Shown piece after piece: positions 6,547 through 8,677 of a DNA stretch of 8,677 nucleotides. Position 1 is the stretch's first letter; every line of letters begins with the position of its first letter. The stretch is from Gammaproteobacteria bacterium. GTDB taxonomy: Bacteria > Pseudomonadota > Gammaproteobacteria > SZUA-21. The stretch spans positions 1 to 8,677 of the forward strand of contig QIKQ01000207.1 of the NCBI GenBank assembly GCA_003233075.1, given 5' to 3'. A model generated the notes under the pieces. That model made no database searches, had not been told where the DNA came from, and saw only the letters and a list, made by a program, of their open reading frames with translations. Made by a program: the position numbers and the translations under genes.

Positions 6547-7557
6547 TTAGAATAGCATACGTAAGCCCACAGAAACTACGTCTGTCTCGCCATTGGTGCC
6601 TGCATCAGTATTACGAAAACCACCAAAAATGCGGGTTTTCTTAGACAGGCTGTGAATCATACCCACTGTATAGTAGTCAGTTTCAACTCCACCAACAGCA
6701 TCTACTTCAGCGTTACCAACCTGAACAACAAAAGTATTGTTGCCAGCTTTCAAACGATAACCGAAGAACCACATATCAATCTCAGTACCGCCATTGTTGT
6801 TAATATCACGATCTAAATTTTCGTATTGACCAAGGAAAGTGTGATTTCCCCATTTGTACTTACCGAAAATTTTCGTCGCACTACCACCATTAGCTGCTGC
6901 ACCTGTGTCATTTTCAACTGCCGCAAAACCCACTTCCATCGGACCATTCTTATACTTAGCACCAATCGAATAATCACCGTCGCTACCTTTAGCAGCACCA
7001 TTAGTACCAGTACCAGCAAACTCTTCAGGGCTATAAACTACCCAGAAAGTAAGGCCACTGAAGTTATTTGACTTGTAACCAATAGAGTTAGCGATGAATG
7101 AATGAGTTCCATACGAGCTATTACCTAATTCACCAGCTGACATACCACCACTACCGCCACGAGCTTCTAATGTAGAGGCAACGAATGCATCATAAGTGGT
7201 ACCACCATAGTATTTATACGGACCTCGCAGGTTACCTAGTTCGACTGTACCAAAACTGCCTTTTAAACCAACATAGGATTCCCGTCCGCCAGCAGCATTT
7301 CCACCTACATCAGTATCCACTCTCCATTCAAATTTAGCGATAGCAGTCATGCCATTGCCTAATTTTTCAGAAGCTTTAATACCGATACGACCGCGAGCGT
7401 TGTCATCAACAGCAATGCCATCAGATGCTGAGCCAGTATCAAATTCCGCGATTTCGATTTGAGCATGACCGTAGACTGTTACTTTAGCTTGAGGAGCTAC
7501 TAAAGGCGCAAGACCTAAAGCAGAACCGACCGCTAGGGCTAGTATTTTCTTATTCAT
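6547..7557 (-). CDS. General outer-membrane porin (Gram-negative porin family)
   Basis: This encodes 336 residues, a normal length for trimeric 16-strand porins that allow passive diffusion of small hydrophilic solutes across the outer membrane. A Sec signal peptide starts MNKKILALAVGSALGLAPL; cleavage is probably after A24 (APQA/K), though the site is not a perfect AxA. The mature protein opens with VTVYGHAQIEI. Porin hallmarks follow: ARGRIGIKASEKLGNGMTAI (54-73), AKFEW (74-78) and ESYVGLKGSFGTVELGNLRG (93-112), then a probable constriction loop (about 113-155). Alternating beta strands with Gly/Asn/Asp-rich turns continue, and the chain ends VGLRMLF with the terminal Phe used by the BAM assembly machinery. 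The start has a strong Shine-Dalgarno GGAGGGA (7573-7567), about 9 bases upstream. It has its own promoter and terminator, so it is monocistronic. Substrate preference cannot be read from the sequence. Confidence 0.93.
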   Translation of the reverse strand: MNKKILALAVGSALGLAPLVAPQAKVTVYGHAQIEIAEFDTGSASDGIAVDDNARGRIGIKASEKLGNGMTAIAKFEWRVDTDVGGNAAGGRESYVGLKGSFGTVELGNLRGPYKYYGGTTYDAFVASTLEARGGSGGMSAGELGNSSYGTHSFIANSIGYKSNNFSGLTFWVVYSPEEFAGTGTNGAAKGSDGDYSIGAKYKNGPMEVGFAAVENDTGAAANGGSATKIFGKYKWGNHTFLGQYENLDRDINNNGGTEIDMWFFGYRLKAGNNTFVVQVGNAEVDAVGGVETDYYTVGMIHSLSKKTRIFGGFRNTDAGTNGETDVVSVGLRMLF

Positions 7558-7604
7558 AAGGTTTTATCCCTCCAAAAAGTGAATTATGATTATGGACATG
7601 TGGG

Positions 7605-7632
7605 ACTATAGCAACTTGAGGTATTAATGCAA
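7605..7632 (-). promoter_or_regulatory. Sigma70-type promoter of the porin gene
   Basis: On the minus strand TTGCAT (7632-7627), a 16-base spacer and TATAGT (7610-7605) form a promoter. A TGC directly before the -10 box gives an extended -10 element. Transcription would start near 7598, with a leader of about 40 bases carrying the strong ribosome site. Confidence 0.6.
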
Positions 7633-7660
7633 CGACTATTTTCATTTTTGATACAGACTT

Positions 7661-7680
7661 CTAATTGTGTTGTAAATTAG
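7661..7680. repeat. 6-bp inverted repeat between divergent genes
   Basis: CTAATT (7661-7666) and AATTAG (7675-7680) flank 8 bases, about 30 bases upstream of the porin -35 box. It may be a regulator site for the porin, but a repeat this short and AT-rich may be chance. Confidence 0.3.
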
Positions 7681-7756
7681 CAACGAGTTTGAAATTATAA
7701 GCTACTTATCACTCTAAATGCATTTAAAACAATCTAAATCCAAAGATAATCAGAAT

Positions 7757-7777
7757 TATGTAGTATACTGCTACATA
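7757..7777 (+). promoter_or_regulatory. Palindromic operator overlapping a -10 box of the zeta TA module
   Basis: TATGTAG (7757-7763) and CTACATA (7771-7777) are exact inverted repeats around a 7-base spacer. The spacer contains TATACT (7764-7769), five of six matches to a -10 box, itself the core of the palindrome AGTATACT (7762-7769). No good -35 box is visible. An inverted repeat covering the -10 box just upstream of an antitoxin gene is the usual layout for TA autorepression. The start at 7806 is 29 bases downstream. Confidence 0.5.
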
Positions 7778-7805
7778 TAACTCGTAATGTAACAGGATGA
7801 AAATA

Positions 7806-8195
7806 ATGTCAGTACTACGATTGAAAGCGGCTTTGTTTAAGGAAGCTGAAGCAGAAGGTGCTCTAATGAAGCGCTCCGCTGCCAAACAAGTGGAATTTTG
7901 GGCAGAATTGGGCAAACGAATAGCCCATTTAATTTCGCCTAACGATATGTTGGTGATTATGCAAGGCCTCGCTCAAGTGCGTGTTGAGCTCCCTGACTCC
8001 AAGGCTGTTAATGCAGATCAGGTTTTTGCTGCGGTTGACAAAGCAAGTCTCAGCCAAGATCCCGGAAAAACTATTAGCAGAGACGCACCATATTTCGAAT
8101 CAAGCCAAAGTCGACCTGGACTGCTCGATCAGGTAATGCCTGATGGATCTCGGCAAACGGGCCATTTTAAAGAAGGTAAATTTTGGCCTGAATGA
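7806..8195 (+). CDS. ParD-like antitoxin paired with a zeta-type toxin
   Basis: This encodes 129 residues from the ATG at 7806. I prefer this start to the in-frame ATG at 7797 because the ribosome site ACAGGA (7792-7797) is properly spaced, 8 bases away, only for 7806. Residues 2-45 (VLRLKAALFKEAEAEGALMKRSAAKQVEFWAELGKRI) fit the ParD-like antitoxin family: a short beta strand, a helix, the RSAAKQVEFWAELG block and an expected ribbon-helix-helix DNA-binding fold. The middle (about 50-95) is variable and probably flexible. The tail PGLLDQVMPDGSRQTGHF (about 105-122) matches the 'pdG.r..G.f..G.F' ending frequent in this family and is the likely toxin-binding part. Its stop overlaps the next start as ATGA, so the two proteins are translationally coupled. 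It probably represses its own promoter through the palindrome at 7757-7777. Confidence 0.82.
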   Translation: MSVLRLKAALFKEAEAEGALMKRSAAKQVEFWAELGKRIAHLISPNDMLVIMQGLAQVRVELPDSKAVNADQVFAAVDKASLSQDPGKTISRDAPYFESSQSRPGLLDQVMPDGSRQTGHFKEGKFWPE

Positions 8196-8677
8196 GCACA
8201 AGTAAACAGTTGTGGTTACTCGCTGGCGGTAATGGCAGTGGAAAAACCACTTTCTATGAGCAGTACCTTAAGCCTATAGGACTCGCCTTTGTTAACGCTG
8301 ACATTCTTGCAAAACAATTGGATGCACACAACACAGAAGCAATGAGTTACCAAGCAGCGAAATTAACAGCACAATTGCGCCGCCATTTACTAAAAAGTGG
8401 AACTAGTTTTTGCTTTGAAACTGTTTTTTCTCATCCTTCCAAAATCGATTTTCTAGCAGACGCTAAAACGAGGGGTTATGAAATTATTTTGGTCTATATA
8501 CACTTAAATAGCATTGAGTTAAATCTGGCACGTATCTCTCAACGAGTCAAATCAGGCGGGCATAATGTACCGGAAAATAAGGTTATCAGCCGCATTCCGA
8601 GGACTATGCAATATATAAGAGATGCTCTACCGCTAGCCGATACAGCTAAATTGTTCGATAATTCACTACGCAGCAAA
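8192..8677 (+). CDS. Zeta-toxin family P-loop kinase, 3' end cut by window
   Basis: The first 162 residues are present; the stop lies beyond the window. Zeta/PezT toxins phosphorylate UDP-N-acetylglucosamine-type sugars and so poison cell-wall precursor synthesis, but related proteins may have other substrates. Visible motifs are Walker A GGNGSGKT (12-19), NAD (35-37) where zeta toxins have a catalytic Asp, FET (75-77) with the ET motif, and RISQRVKSGGHNVP (114-127) with arginines and the GGH turn typical of the family. A further Arg run, ISRIPRTM (132-139), follows. The ATG overlaps the antitoxin stop by 4 bases. The canonical partners are epsilon or PezA antitoxins; here the partner is ParD-like. 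Codon use is AT-rich like the chromosome around it. Confidence 0.9.
   Translation, partial: MSTSKQLWLLAGGNGSGKTTFYEQYLKPIGLAFVNADILAKQLDAHNTEAMSYQAAKLTAQLRRHLLKSGTSFCFETVFSHPSKIDFLADAKTRGYEIILVYIHLNSIELNLARISQRVKSGGHNVPENKVISRIPRTMQYIRDALPLADTAKLFDNSLRSK

Noticed and set aside
6813..7071. Overlapping frames on both strands inside the porin gene
   Set aside because: They are shadows of the porin's Gly/Asn/Val-rich coding sequence; the porin itself is unmistakable.
7724..7915. Minus-strand 63-codon frame upstream of the porin
   Set aside because: It is antisense to the ParD-like antitoxin N-terminus and its promoter and has no ribosome site; the plus-strand gene is strongly supported.
1..8677. 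CRISPR array, tRNA or rRNA gene
   Set aside because: I found no regularly spaced repeats, no cloverleaf and no recognisable rRNA segments.

Overview
The window comes from a Gram-negative, AT-rich bacterium, most likely a proteobacterium. The evidence is a 16-18-strand porin with a Sec signal and C-terminal Phe, two putative lipoproteins, and sigma70-like promoters. I cannot name the genus. No transposase, integrase, rRNA or tRNA gene is visible. Both window ends cut through longer regions.

Layout. Bases 1-708 hold no convincing gene but carry many short inverted repeats. A small type II toxin-antitoxin (TA) module follows at 709-1181 (+): a 61-aa antitoxin and a ParE/RelE-like toxin that overlap, ending in a strong intrinsic terminator. 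It looks richer in G+C than its surroundings, so it was probably acquired. A four-gene set on the minus strand then runs from 6409 down to 1459 with gaps of only 39, 28 and 18 bases. In transcription order it encodes two tandem paralogous seven-bladed WD40 putative lipoproteins, a FliB-like (flagellin lysine N-methylase family) Cys-rich protein, and a TPR protein with a C-terminal glycosyltransferase-like domain. Upstream, also on the minus strand, is a general porin with its own promoter and terminator (7557-6547). Divergent from the porin is a second TA module (+): a ParD-like antitoxin at 7806-8195 and, overlapping by 4 bases, a zeta-toxin-type P-loop kinase that runs off the window end.

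How the parts may work together. The porin stands alone as an outer-membrane channel. The two TA modules are self-contained and bracket the operon and porin. The most interesting unit is the four-gene operon. FliB-family methylases and TPR-glycosyltransferases are both known in contexts of flagellin or other surface-protein modification. Here they are tightly linked to two envelope WD40 propellers, with no flagellin or flagellar gene in the window. A system that methylates and/or glycosylates a surface protein, with the propellers as targets or envelope scaffolds, is a reasonable but unproven reading.
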